A stretch of DNA of 6,816 nucleotides, from contig CAZNYT010000097.1 in the NCBI GenBank assembly GCA_964577315.1, forward strand, positions 1 through 6,816, in the 5' to 3' direction. Below the pieces are notes generated by a model. It searched no databases and was not told the DNA's origin. It saw nothing but the letters and a program-made list of their open reading frames with translations. Shown here in pieces: positions 1 to 6,345 of this stretch; the first letter of the stretch is position 1, and every line of letters starts with the position of its first letter. Origin of the DNA: Desulfonatronospira sp964577315 (GTDB lineage Bacteria; Desulfobacterota; Desulfovibrionia; Desulfovibrionales; Desulfonatronovibrionaceae). The translations under genes were made by a program, and so were the position numbers.

Positions 1-1151
1 CGGCGCCCGCCATGCTGTAGGTTCAGACCGTGCCCGCAACTGGCGGGGTGCGCCAACAAAACCGGCACTTCGCCGGCGTTCCATGCGTCAATAGTGCTCT
101 GCTCTTTGTCCAGCAACCGCGCGCCCTTGATTGATTTTTGCAGGCGCTCCGCGGAGTGCTTGAAATGATAGGCGACAAGCACTGGCTCCCCGCCGGCCTC
201 CTCTATGATGGACTGCAGCGCCTCCATCTTGGCGTCGTGCAGCGTTTCGTAATGGCCTTCGTCATCCGTATAGACAGCGCCCGAGGCCACCTGCCGGGTC
301 TTCATAGTCAACGCCGCTGCGGACACGGCCTCTACCGTTTCGCTGCCGTCCAGCTCCGCCAGCATACGCCGTTCCAGATCGTCATAGACGCGCTTGGCCT
401 TGGGCGGCAAGGCCACCGGCACCTGCTGGTGCACCGGCTCGTGCAGATCAAGATAGTCCTCGGCGCGGATGCTCAGTGTTATGTCACTGATCGCGTTACG
501 GATCAGCTCATCCGATCCGGGTCGTATCTCCCATCGGTAGCCCATGAAATCACTGTCAAAGTGACTGTCTCGAAAGCGGGTAAACGCCGTGCCCAGTCGT
601 TCGCCGGAGTCAAGCAAATAGGTTGGCGCCCACAGATCCATCAGCCCATTGCTGGCCGGGGTGCCGGTGAGGTGTGTCCAGCGCCGGGGTAGTTTATGCA
701 CGCGCTTGGCCGCGCGAAATCGCTTGCCGGAGGGTTTTTTTAGCCGCGTGGCTTCGTCTGTAACCACCCAATCATAAGGCCAGCGCTTGCCCCATTGCTC
801 TACCAGCCAGATCAGGTTTTCATAGTTGATGGTGTAAATGTCCGCCGGCTTGAACATCGCCGCCGCGCGCTGCTTTGGTGTGCCGATAATCGGCTGCACG
901 GTCAGGTGCTGTAGATGCGCCCATTCGCTGGGCTCGTTCGGCCACACCGATTGAGCCACGCGCAGCGGAGCGGCAACCAACATTGTTCGTGCCTCCCCTG
1001 CGGCCTGCGCCGTCACAAACGCGGTCAGCGTAGACACGGATTTGCCAGTTCCCATATCCGCCCACAGATGCGCGCGCGGACAATCCAACAAGTGTTGGAT
1101 GGCGAGGTGTTGGTAGTCGCGCAGATCGTGCTGAGTCTTCAGTGTTCCCAC
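1..1151 (-). CDS. SNF2-family (superfamily 2) DNA helicase/translocase, partial at left edge
   Basis: The frame is open from a GTG at 1151 to the window edge (383 codons visible), so the C-terminus is missing. Visible motifs in order: a Q-like RDYQ (residues 11-14), Walker A ADMGTGKS (31-38), motif Ia around VAAPLRV (59-65), Walker B/motif II TDEAT (131-135), motif III LTGTP (161-165), and near the edge a motif V-like HPASCGHGLNLQ. The final QxxxR arginine-finger motif VI should lie just outside the window. This is the SNF2-like helicase common in phage replication modules: an ATP-driven double-stranded DNA translocase whose exact phage role (replication, recombination or fork remodelling) is not settled. 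GTG is chosen because GAGG sits 7 bases upstream and the next motifs begin within 10 residues. The gene overlaps the end of the VRR-NUC gene by 13 bases in another frame, which suggests translational coupling. Family assignment is firm; function within the phage is inferred. Confidence 0.93.
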   Translation of the reverse strand, partial: MGTLKTQHDLRDYQHLAIQHLLDCPRAHLWADMGTGKSVSTLTAFVTAQAAGEARTMLVAAPLRVAQSVWPNEPSEWAHLQHLTVQPIIGTPKQRAAAMFKPADIYTINYENLIWLVEQWGKRWPYDWVVTDEATRLKKPSGKRFRAAKRVHKLPRRWTHLTGTPASNGLMDLWAPTYLLDSGERLGTAFTRFRDSHFDSDFMGYRWEIRPGSDELIRNAISDITLSIRAEDYLDLHEPVHQQVPVALPPKAKRVYDDLERRMLAELDGSETVEAVSAAALTMKTRQVASGAVYTDDEGHYETLHDAKMEALQSIIEEAGGEPVLVAYHFKHSAERLQKSIKGARLLDKEQSTIDAWNAGEVPVLLAHPASCGHGLNLQHGGR

Positions 1152-1423
1152 TGCAGCACCTCGTCAACACCGGCCTTGGTGTCCACTACATACACCGTGC
1201 AGCCCATAGCGCGCCGACGCTCATGGTCGCGCCGCTGGTTTTCGGTGGCGGTTTTGCCGGGGGCTTTGCACTCCACAAAAAATATGCGCCCGCCGGGCAG
1301 CGTGACCAACCGATCCGGCACCGCGCGCCGTCCTGGGCTGGTGAACTTCTCCGCCACGCCGCCGGCTTTCTTCACCCGGCGCACCAGATACTGCTCTATG
1401 GTGTCTTCGCGCACTTCCGCCAT
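1139..1423 (-). CDS. VRR-NUC domain nuclease (PD-(D/E)XK superfamily), 94 aa
   Basis: A compact single-domain protein of the VRR-NUC family, as in phage proteins and at the C-terminus of the Holliday-junction/flap nuclease FAN1. Visible signature: E10 in the first helix, PDRLV with D37, then FFVECK with E51 and K53 forming the E-x-K half of the active site, and Q63 in the following helix. Stand-alone phage VRR-NUC proteins are usually about 90-120 aa, so this one is complete. Members characterised elsewhere cut branched DNA, including Holliday junctions; that activity is inferred here. ATG start with AAGGA (1430-1434) 6 bases upstream inside the end of the polymerase gene, 2 bases after the polymerase stop. 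Its position between polymerase and SNF2 helicase fits resolution or processing of replication and recombination intermediates. Confidence 0.93.
   Translation of the reverse strand: MAEVREDTIEQYLVRRVKKAGGVAEKFTSPGRRAVPDRLVTLPGGRIFFVECKAPGKTATENQRRDHERRRAMGCTVYVVDTKAGVDEVLQWEH
1159..1162 (-). promoter_or_regulatory. Shine-Dalgarno site of the SNF2 helicase gene
   Basis: GAGG on the minus strand lies 7 bases before the GTG start at 1151, inside the end of the VRR-NUC coding sequence. It decides the start, because no ATG lies between it and the Q-like and Walker A motifs. Confidence 0.6.
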
Positions 1424-1425
1424 GG

Positions 1426-3573
1426 TCAGTCCTTCTTGAATCGGTAGCCCTCATAGCCTTCCGCGGCCAGCGGCATACCCTGCGCCCATTCAGGGACGGC
1501 GGCCAGCATGGCGGACAGCCCTCGCTCGGTGTAATCGTCGCAGTCCGGCGGATCACACACGATCTCATCGTGCACTGTCAAAACCGGGCGGTATCCGGCG
1601 TCCTCCGCAGCGTGCAGCCCTTCGCGCAACACATCGCGCGCGATAGCCTGCGTAGCCCCCTGCGCCAGTTTACCGCCGTAGGTGGTTTCCCATCGCCAGC
1701 CGCCGTAGTTCACCGCGCGAAACTGGATTACTTCGCGCTGGCTGAACGCGCCCGCCTGTTCGCACTTTGCGCACCCTTCGCCCTTGCACTTGACGCACTC
1801 AATCTCACCGTATACTGACGGCTCGGTGCGCTGCTTGATCCGCGGCATCGGGTAAATCATGCAGCGCCCGCTCGGCAGCCGGCAGATGAGCCACTGCTTA
1901 TAGCGCCGGTACACCAACCGTCGCGCGCGAAAGTCCGCGCCAGGCTGCATAATGGCGCCGCGCACTGCGTCTTCACAGTCGCGCCAGTAACCTACCGTCT
2001 CCGGGTGGCGGTCGCGCCATGCAATCTTGACCGCCTCCGAGGCCAACCATTCATCCTTTGGCAGCCCCGATATTTTGCCCCGCGTATTCCACGCATCTTG
2101 GGCGCGCTGCAGCACATCGTCCGGCAAAGCGTTGCGGATGATCGGCCAATACTCGCCCATGTCAACGCCATAGATGTTCGCCATGCTCTGAAACGCACCG
2201 ACGCCGCCGCCAAAACCCAGCGCCAGTTCCGGAACCTTACCCATCACCTGGCGCTCGTCTTTCGTCACGTCGCCCGGCGATTTACCCAGAATACTGCCGG
2301 CGGTGACCTTGTACAGATCCGGCCCCTCGCCGCGGTCGAACGCTGCGAAAGCGTCCAGCTTCCAATCCTCCAGCGCTTGCCAGGCCAGCGCGCGCCCTTC
2401 GATATTGGACAGATCCGACACAACCAGTTTGTGCCCGGGGGTCGCGCAGATCAGGCTGCGTACACAGTCCGAGGCCGCCTGCATGACATCGGCGTGCACC
2501 AGATCCGCGGCCCCGTGCTTTATGGCGTCAATGGCTTGCGATATGCCCGTGTCGCCCATGCTGGGACGCGGCAGGTTTTGCGCCTGCAGCCGGCGGCCTG
2601 ACCAACGCCCGGTACGACTGGCGCCGTAATACTGCAAACCACCGCGCAGTCGGTTGTCCGCGCCGGTGGCCTCAATCGCCGCCTGATACTTGGCCGTGCT
2701 GGTGCGGCTGGCCTTCAAGCGCAGCTGTATCAGCTCGCGCGCCTGCGCAGGTAGATCGCCCTCCAACGCGGCCAGCAGGGTAGCCTCACGCGCATCCGGC
2801 AGCGTTACCCCCAGTTGGTCACGCACATAGCGCAGCCATACATCACGACGTAGAGGGCTTGACACAGCCCCGCCGGTCAGCTCATCGACGCGGTGCGCCA
2901 AGTCATACTGGGCGGCGTCCACTGCCTCAATCGCCCGGCGAGCCAGTTCGAGATCCACGTAAAAACCGCGGTCGTTGATCCGCTGATCCAGCTCCCAAGT
3001 TTCGCGCTCGCGCCCGCGGTAGACCCACGTCGGCAAGCGGCGGTAAATATCGCGCATAGACGCCACGTCCATGCGCGCGTACTCAATGAACAGCCGCCAA
3101 TCTTCAGGGTCAGTCTCGCGCGTGTGCCGGCGGATCTTGTGATTCTTCGGGGCGGGCTTGCAGAACTTTTGCACCAGCCGCTTGCCGTCTTTGATCTTGG
3201 CTTGATCATCCGACAGCCCCACCGTATCGCCTAGCTTTTCCAAGCTGGCCGGCAGGGCCAGTGTCATAGCCTGGGCCATCGTGTCATGCCATCGCGTGGG
3301 GTTGGTGTCCATGCCCAGCAAAGCGGACAGTACAGGCCGTTCAAAGCCCGCGTTGTGGACTACCACCGTCACATCAGGGTTGTTGATGCGGCTGGCCAGT
3401 GTTTTGGGCATGGGCTCAACTGTGGCATCCCATACGTGCACCGGCCCGTCATCTACCGCAAAAGCAAACAGCAACAGCTCTGTGCTGGGGTGCTCTGCGT
3501 AGACGTACGGGCCGGCGGCGCGTAGATCGCATTCGCTGAATGATTCAATGTCAAGGAATAAGGTCTCAGTCAA
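1426..3573 (-). CDS. Phage family A DNA polymerase with 3'-5' exonuclease, 715 aa
   Basis: Replicative polymerase of the Pol I (family A) type. The N-terminal DnaQ-like proofreading exonuclease shows Exo I D8-I-E10, Exo II N74-x-x-F77-E78 and Exo III Y165-x3-D169. There is no 5'-3' nuclease domain, as usual for phage forms. The polymerase part shows motif A (S-D387-LSNIE392GR), motif B/O helix (R441 to K446, then ALGF454GGG) and motif C (VH668-D669-E670). D387 and D669 are the predicted metal-binding carboxylates. The O helix differs from Pol I: by alignment from K446, L450 stands where Taq has F667, and F454 where Taq has Y671. Between motifs B and C is a small four-cysteine cluster (C593-x2-C596, C601-x2-C604), perhaps a zinc knuckle. 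The start is TTG at 3573: AAAGGA lies 7 bases upstream and Exo I begins at residue 8, so no later start is possible. It overlaps the HNH stop by 8 bases. Confidence 0.97.
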   Translation of the reverse strand: MTETLFLDIESFSECDLRAAGPYVYAEHPSTELLLFAFAVDDGPVHVWDATVEPMPKTLASRINNPDVTVVVHNAGFERPVLSALLGMDTNPTRWHDTMAQAMTLALPASLEKLGDTVGLSDDQAKIKDGKRLVQKFCKPAPKNHKIRRHTRETDPEDWRLFIEYARMDVASMRDIYRRLPTWVYRGRERETWELDQRINDRGFYVDLELARRAIEAVDAAQYDLAHRVDELTGGAVSSPLRRDVWLRYVRDQLGVTLPDAREATLLAALEGDLPAQARELIQLRLKASRTSTAKYQAAIEATGADNRLRGGLQYYGASRTGRWSGRRLQAQNLPRPSMGDTGISQAIDAIKHGAADLVHADVMQAASDCVRSLICATPGHKLVVSDLSNIEGRALAWQALEDWKLDAFAAFDRGEGPDLYKVTAGSILGKSPGDVTKDERQVMGKVPELALGFGGGVGAFQSMANIYGVDMGEYWPIIRNALPDDVLQRAQDAWNTRGKISGLPKDEWLASEAVKIAWRDRHPETVGYWRDCEDAVRGAIMQPGADFRARRLVYRRYKQWLICRLPSGRCMIYPMPRIKQRTEPSVYGEIECVKCKGEGCAKCEQAGAFSQREVIQFRAVNYGGWRWETTYGGKLAQGATQAIARDVLREGLHAAEDAGYRPVLTVHDEIVCDPPDCDDYTERGLSAMLAAVPEWAQGMPLAAEGYEGYRFKKD

Positions 3574-4177
3574 AGCGGCTTCCTTTCTTCAAATTGTCGG
3601 CTGCCCACATCGGACGTAAATTGCTAAGCGCATTGACTATCGCAGGGTCCGAAATGCCTTGCTCGTAAAATCTACGTACAGGCTTGTTGTGGTCTATGTG
3701 CCACTCACTACCGTAATTAGCCCACGTCATCCCAGCCTGCATATTCATCTCTAAACGTTGCCGTAATTGTTCAGCACTGTAAGGCAGGTCAGCCCTGCTT
3801 TCGCTTACTCCTCTAACTCGTTTACGCAAAGAATCCAGCGCAGTCCGCAGAGCACCATACTCAGTTTGGCGCCAATTACGCGCCATTTCAGCAGCTTTTT
3901 CTGGGTTATTGCGATACCACTTTAGCGCCCGTTTTTTGTAAGCGCTTCGATTTCGCTGGTAATAAGCCCGCCGCGCCTGCCTACACCACTTGGTATTTTG
4001 AGCGTAATACTCTCGGGACTGTGCTAGTACCCTTTCCTTGTTTCTCTGGTACTGAAGGTGCCTAGCTGTTTTACGACACGACTTACACTGCCGCCGGTAA
4101 ACACCTTCCCTTTTTCGCCAGGTAAAACTATCTAGGGGTTTATCTTCGCCGCATGCGGAACAAATGCGCGTGTCCAT
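3566..4177 (-). CDS. Free-standing HNH endonuclease, probable homing type, 203 aa
   Basis: N-terminal zinc-ribbon-like site C6-x2-C9 and C31-x2-C34; a basic middle (about 40-110) with several Tyr/Asn-rich helical repeats of the Y-x-x-N kind that probably contact DNA; and a C-terminal HNH/beta-beta-alpha-metal fold with H160-I-D162-H163, N186 and N195. This layout is typical of phage HNH homing endonucleases, which cut DNA and spread by repair of the break. ATG at 4177 is preferred because GGAGGA stands directly before it. An in-frame ATG at 4234 (TAATG, touching the SSB stop) would add 19 residues, but it has no visible ribosome site and those codons lie in the terminator hairpin. Three sampled 60-base blocks (3661, 3901, 4021) total 85/180 GC, about 47%, against 118/180 in blocks at 1501, 2401 and 5281. 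The composition and the gene's position between two replication genes suggest later acquisition. It could instead have a non-homing role. Confidence 0.9.
   Translation of the reverse strand: MDTRICSACGEDKPLDSFTWRKREGVYRRQCKSCRKTARHLQYQRNKERVLAQSREYYAQNTKWCRQARRAYYQRNRSAYKKRALKWYRNNPEKAAEMARNWRQTEYGALRTALDSLRKRVRGVSESRADLPYSAEQLRQRLEMNMQAGMTWANYGSEWHIDHNKPVRRFYEQGISDPAIVNALSNLRPMWAADNLKKGSRFD
3581..3586 (-). promoter_or_regulatory. Shine-Dalgarno site for the TTG start of DNA polymerase
   Basis: AAAGGA on the minus strand lies 7 bases before TTG at 3573, within the last codons of the HNH gene. With the essential Exo I aspartate at residue 8, it supports TTG as the real start. The weak start codon inside the 3' end of the HNH gene implies that polymerase output may depend on ribosomes arriving from the HNH gene. 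Confidence 0.65.
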
Positions 4178-4180
4178 GTA

Positions 4181-4186
4181 TCCTCC
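4181..4186 (-). promoter_or_regulatory. Shine-Dalgarno site deciding the HNH start
   Basis: GGAGGA on the minus strand ends 3 bases before ATG at 4177. The spacing is short but the match to the anti-Shine-Dalgarno sequence is strong. It lies just downstream of the terminator U-run, so any transcript carrying the HNH gene must read through or start near the terminator. Confidence 0.65.
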
Positions 4187-4193
4187 AAACAGC

Positions 4194-4220
4194 AAAAAAC
4201 GCGGCCCGAAAAGGGCCGCG
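4194..4220 (-). terminator. Rho-independent terminator (leftward) between SSB and HNH genes
   Basis: On the minus strand an 8-bp perfect GC stem (CGCGGCCC paired with GGGCCGCG, 4220-4213 and 4207-4200) with loop TTTTC is followed at once by six T residues (4199-4194). In the plus direction no T-run follows, so it acts leftward only. It lies 14 bases after the SSB stop and upstream of HNH, polymerase, VRR-NUC and helicase, all on the same strand. It should therefore lower their transcription unless there is read-through, antitermination or a separate promoter. Confidence 0.88.
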
Positions 4221-4232
4221 CTGTTACCTACC

Positions 4233-4241
4233 ATTATACCA
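4233..4241 (-). promoter_or_regulatory. Candidate extended -10 promoter over the SSB stop codon
   Basis: The minus strand reads TGGTATAAT: a perfect TATAAT with the TGn extension, overlapping the last codon and TAA stop of the SSB gene. No good -35 is seen at 16-18 bases upstream, which extended -10 promoters can tolerate. Initiation would fall near 4226, a few bases before the terminator hairpin, giving a leader of about 30 bases that folds into that hairpin. It could drive the HNH-polymerase segment with attenuation, or be chance in an AT-rich stop region. Confidence 0.4.
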
Positions 4242-4782
4242 GATCGTCTACTGCGCTATCGTCCGATTCCTCAAACTCGAAATCGTCTTCAGTTGCAGCG
4301 CCGCCGCCAGTGAAGGGTTCGCCATCAGACCGGAACTTCACGCCACGCAGGGCAGCGTTAATCCGTTTCCCGTAAGAATTGTCTTGCGGCCACACATCCA
4401 GCGCCGCATCCACGTAGCAGCCGGCGTAGGGCTTGCCGTCTTCTTGGCGCAGCCGTGTGCCATCCTTGTCAAAAATGGTTGGCGCCACCTTGTTGCTGGC
4501 CGTGGTGTAGCTGTTGCCCTCAAAGCCGTCGTAATCGGCCTTGGTGTCGCCATCCTTGAGGCACACCTTATCGCCGGCGCGTAGCTTCTTCAGCACCTCG
4601 CCAGACTTCTGACCCCACTTCTCTTGGGCAACCGATTCAATGGCTTCGTTAAGCTTGTCAGCGGTCGCCTGGTCTTCGATGATAAAGGTGGCGTTGTACT
4701 TGGAATCGCCGCCGTTCGGCCCGGCCTGAGCGGTGAACAGGTTGGGGAACGCGAGACGTACATTATCAAGACGTACTTTCAT
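4234..4782 (-). CDS. DUF2815 single-stranded DNA-binding protein, 182 aa
   Basis: Recognised as DUF2815 by its opening (KVRLDNVRLAFPNLF), the SKYNATFII segment (about 27-35) and the later AGCYVDAALDVWP strand (about 120-132). DUF2815 members form an OB fold related to the T7 gp2.5 group; the Enc34 phage member has been shown to bind single-stranded DNA. The last 18 residues (165-182) are strongly acidic (EDDFEFEESDD...), the tail that SSBs of this kind use to recruit partners such as the replicative polymerase. Full family length. ATG start with AAGGAG 8 bases upstream; that site overlaps the TAA stop of the DUF2800 gene (TAAGGAG), tying the two genes. The protein is expected to coat single-stranded DNA at the phage fork and during recombination, with the polymerase encoded in the same direction. 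Confidence 0.94.
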   Translation of the reverse strand: MKVRLDNVRLAFPNLFTAQAGPNGGDSKYNATFIIEDQATADKLNEAIESVAQEKWGQKSGEVLKKLRAGDKVCLKDGDTKADYDGFEGNSYTTASNKVAPTIFDKDGTRLRQEDGKPYAGCYVDAALDVWPQDNSYGKRINAALRGVKFRSDGEPFTGGGAATEDDFEFEESDDSAVDDLV

Positions 4783-4794
4783 GGTTGTTGCTCC

Positions 4795-5991
4795 TTACTG
4801 GTTAAAGTCTTCAATTGTTGCGGTTGGGTTGATTGCTTGACGATTGTCCGTTGCCGGCGCAATCGTCGGGTTGCCCTCGGATTGAGTGATCAGCTCACTC
4901 AGTTTTTCCCAGCGCCGGGGGCCGAGCTGCAACTTCTCCGCCTGCGCCGGGCTGACCAGAGTCATTTTGTAGACATCCTCCTTTTTCAGTCTGAATTGTT
5001 CGCGCAGCACTTTCTCCGCTTTGTCCGGGTCACTCCATTTGCGCTGCCCGCGCCGGCCCGCGACCAACTTGAAGCCAGGGATCTTATCGCCGGCGGCCAA
5101 TCGTCCTTGTGCATGTTCGCGCACCGCCTTGCACCAGCCCTCGATTTGGTCCACCCGCGCCAGCACCTCGGCCAATTGATCGACGCTTAGCCCCTCAATA
5201 GATTTCGGCGTCCGCGCTTCGCTGATGTTGCTCATGTCAAACAGCTCCCCGTAAACAGTCTGGGCAGTTTGCTCCGCCAGCGCCGGGCACACTGCCTTGG
5301 CCGGGCAGAACCGGCACTGTACCGCGCCCGGAATAAGCAGCTCGCGGGGGAACATTTCCGTGTTGTCCGCGGCGGCCAGCGCGGAGCGCGCCGACGTGGC
5401 GGCTGTGTCTGCCCAATCGAGCAGCTCCGATACACTCAGTTCCTGCTCACTGGGCTGGCTTGACACCCGCGGCTGCACGATCACCATTTTGATGGTGTCA
5501 ATGTCGTACAGCAGATTCAGCCGCGAGTAAGCCCCGAGCGCGTAGAGTTTCAGTTGCGGGTTATCCTCAGCGGAAACCGGCACGCCGCACCCATACTTCA
5601 GATCAATCACCGACAGCACGCCGCTGGTTTCATCGTAGGTGGTCGCATCCGCGGTGCCCCAGACTTCGGGTACGAACTCGGAGGCGTCGTAGCGCTCCTC
5701 GATCCACGCATGATCCTGCGGCTCGCCGCGCACCGTATCCGTGTAAACCTGGACGAAATCGGCCATTTCCTGCGTGACTTCGTACCCGTTAAACCAGCCG
5801 CCGATGTAGTCTTGAGGCTCGTTACCTTCCCCCAGCGCCTTGGCTGCCAGCTCATGCGCCGCGGTGCCTTCCTCGGCTTCCGGGCTGGTCGTGCGTGGAA
5901 TATCCGCGGCCAGCGCCACGCTGCCGGGGCAGTTAATCCAGCGAACAGCGGCGCTGGGCGCCAGCCGTGCGTGTTGCGCGTCATCACCCAT
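4795..5991 (-). CDS. DUF2800 protein, Cas4/RecB-like PD-(D/E)XK nuclease with likely Fe-S cluster, 398 aa
   Basis: DUF2800 family, a phage branch of the Cas4/AddB/RecB-type nucleases. Visible active-site series: H46 in EEGTAAHE, D115 in VWGTAD, D130-L-K132 in VIDLKYG, then Q146-x3-Y150. Four cysteines match the split arrangement known from AddB and Cas4: C21 in the N-terminal WINCPGS and C226-x2-C229-x5-C235 in the later part, predicting a 4Fe-4S cluster that pins the nuclease domain. The region after about 250 is helical and basic. Expected activity is a metal-dependent exonuclease making recombinogenic single strands, which the adjacent SSB could coat; activity is inferred from the superfamily. 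ATG start with AAGGAG 7 bases upstream, overlapping the stop of the preceding gene by 8 bases. No motif residue appears lost. Confidence 0.92.
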   Translation of the reverse strand: MGDDAQHARLAPSAAVRWINCPGSVALAADIPRTTSPEAEEGTAAHELAAKALGEGNEPQDYIGGWFNGYEVTQEMADFVQVYTDTVRGEPQDHAWIEERYDASEFVPEVWGTADATTYDETSGVLSVIDLKYGCGVPVSAEDNPQLKLYALGAYSRLNLLYDIDTIKMVIVQPRVSSQPSEQELSVSELLDWADTAATSARSALAAADNTEMFPRELLIPGAVQCRFCPAKAVCPALAEQTAQTVYGELFDMSNISEARTPKSIEGLSVDQLAEVLARVDQIEGWCKAVREHAQGRLAAGDKIPGFKLVAGRRGQRKWSDPDKAEKVLREQFRLKKEDVYKMTLVSPAQAEKLQLGPRRWEKLSELITQSEGNPTIAPATDNRQAINPTATIEDFNQ

Positions 5992-6316
5992 CGGACAGCT
6001 CCTTCAGCTCTTGGACAACCGCGGTGTAGTCCTCCTCCTTCAGTTCTGGCGCCTTGCTTGCGCCAAACTGCTGCAGCACTTCAACCGCCTTGTTTCGGTC
6101 TACCTTGGCCGCTTCAATCACTGCCGCCTTTACGTCGTCGTAGCTGACCTCAGCCGCCGCGGGCGTCTGCTCCGACTTGGCGGGTTCCGGCGGTTCCGTA
6201 CTAGTCTGCTCGTCCGGCTCGCTTGGCGCCTCGCCGCCAAAAGCGCCAGCCAACTCCTCCAGCCGGGCGCTAATAGCGCGCAACTCCCGTGCGAGTTCGT
6301 CCGTTGTGTGTCCCAT
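5984..6316 (-). CDS. Phage early protein of unknown function, 110 aa
   Basis: Not assigned to a known function. The N-terminal part (about 3-26) is an amphipathic, probably coiled-coil helix (ELARELRAISARLEEL). Residues about 27-57 are a Pro/Glu/Ser-rich acidic linker, and the C-terminal about 50 residues form a helical unit (YDDVKAAVIEAAKVD, then AVEVLQQFGA, then EEDYTAVVQELKEL). I recognise similar C-terminal helical units from many phage hypothetical proteins, but not with a proven role. The start is ATG at 6316 with GAGGAG 6 bases before it; an in-frame TTG at 6379 is rejected because it lies in the promoter -35 box. First gene of the leftward operon, about 28 bases from the predicted transcription start, overlapping DUF2800 by 8 bases. 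A helper of the nuclease or SSB is possible but unsupported. Confidence 0.85.
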   Translation of the reverse strand: MGHTTDELARELRAISARLEELAGAFGGEAPSEPDEQTSTEPPEPAKSEQTPAAAEVSYDDVKAAVIEAAKVDRNKAVEVLQQFGASKAPELKEEDYTAVVQELKELSDG

Positions 6317-6322
6317 CGTCTG

Positions 6323-6328
6323 CTCCTC
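6323..6328 (-). promoter_or_regulatory. Shine-Dalgarno site deciding the start of the first leftward gene
   Basis: GAGGAG on the minus strand lies 6 bases before ATG at 6316. It fixes the start of the 110-aa protein and excludes the upstream TTG at 6379. Confidence 0.7.
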
Positions 6329-6345
6329 TTTGCGTGTTGTGATGA

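Noticed and set aside
138..692. A 184-codon plus-strand open frame, and the plus-strand frames at 915-1439 and 1142-1447
   Set aside because: They lie antisense to the SNF2 helicase and VRR-NUC genes, whose motifs are intact, and their translations show no recognisable domain. They are by-products of high GC codon bias.
820..1170. A 116-codon minus-strand frame
   Set aside because: It overlaps the SNF2 helicase in another frame on the same strand; the helicase frame carries Walker A, DEAT and LTGTP motifs and this one carries none.
2005..2601. A 198-codon plus-strand open frame antisense to DNA polymerase
   Set aside because: It is antisense to conserved polymerase motifs A and B, has no convincing ribosome site and no recognisable domain.
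4178..4234. A 19-residue N-terminal extension of the HNH protein from ATG 4234
   Set aside because: It would be encoded by the terminator hairpin and lacks a visible ribosome site, while ATG 4177 has GGAGGA before it. The TAATG contact with the SSB stop keeps it as a weak alternative.
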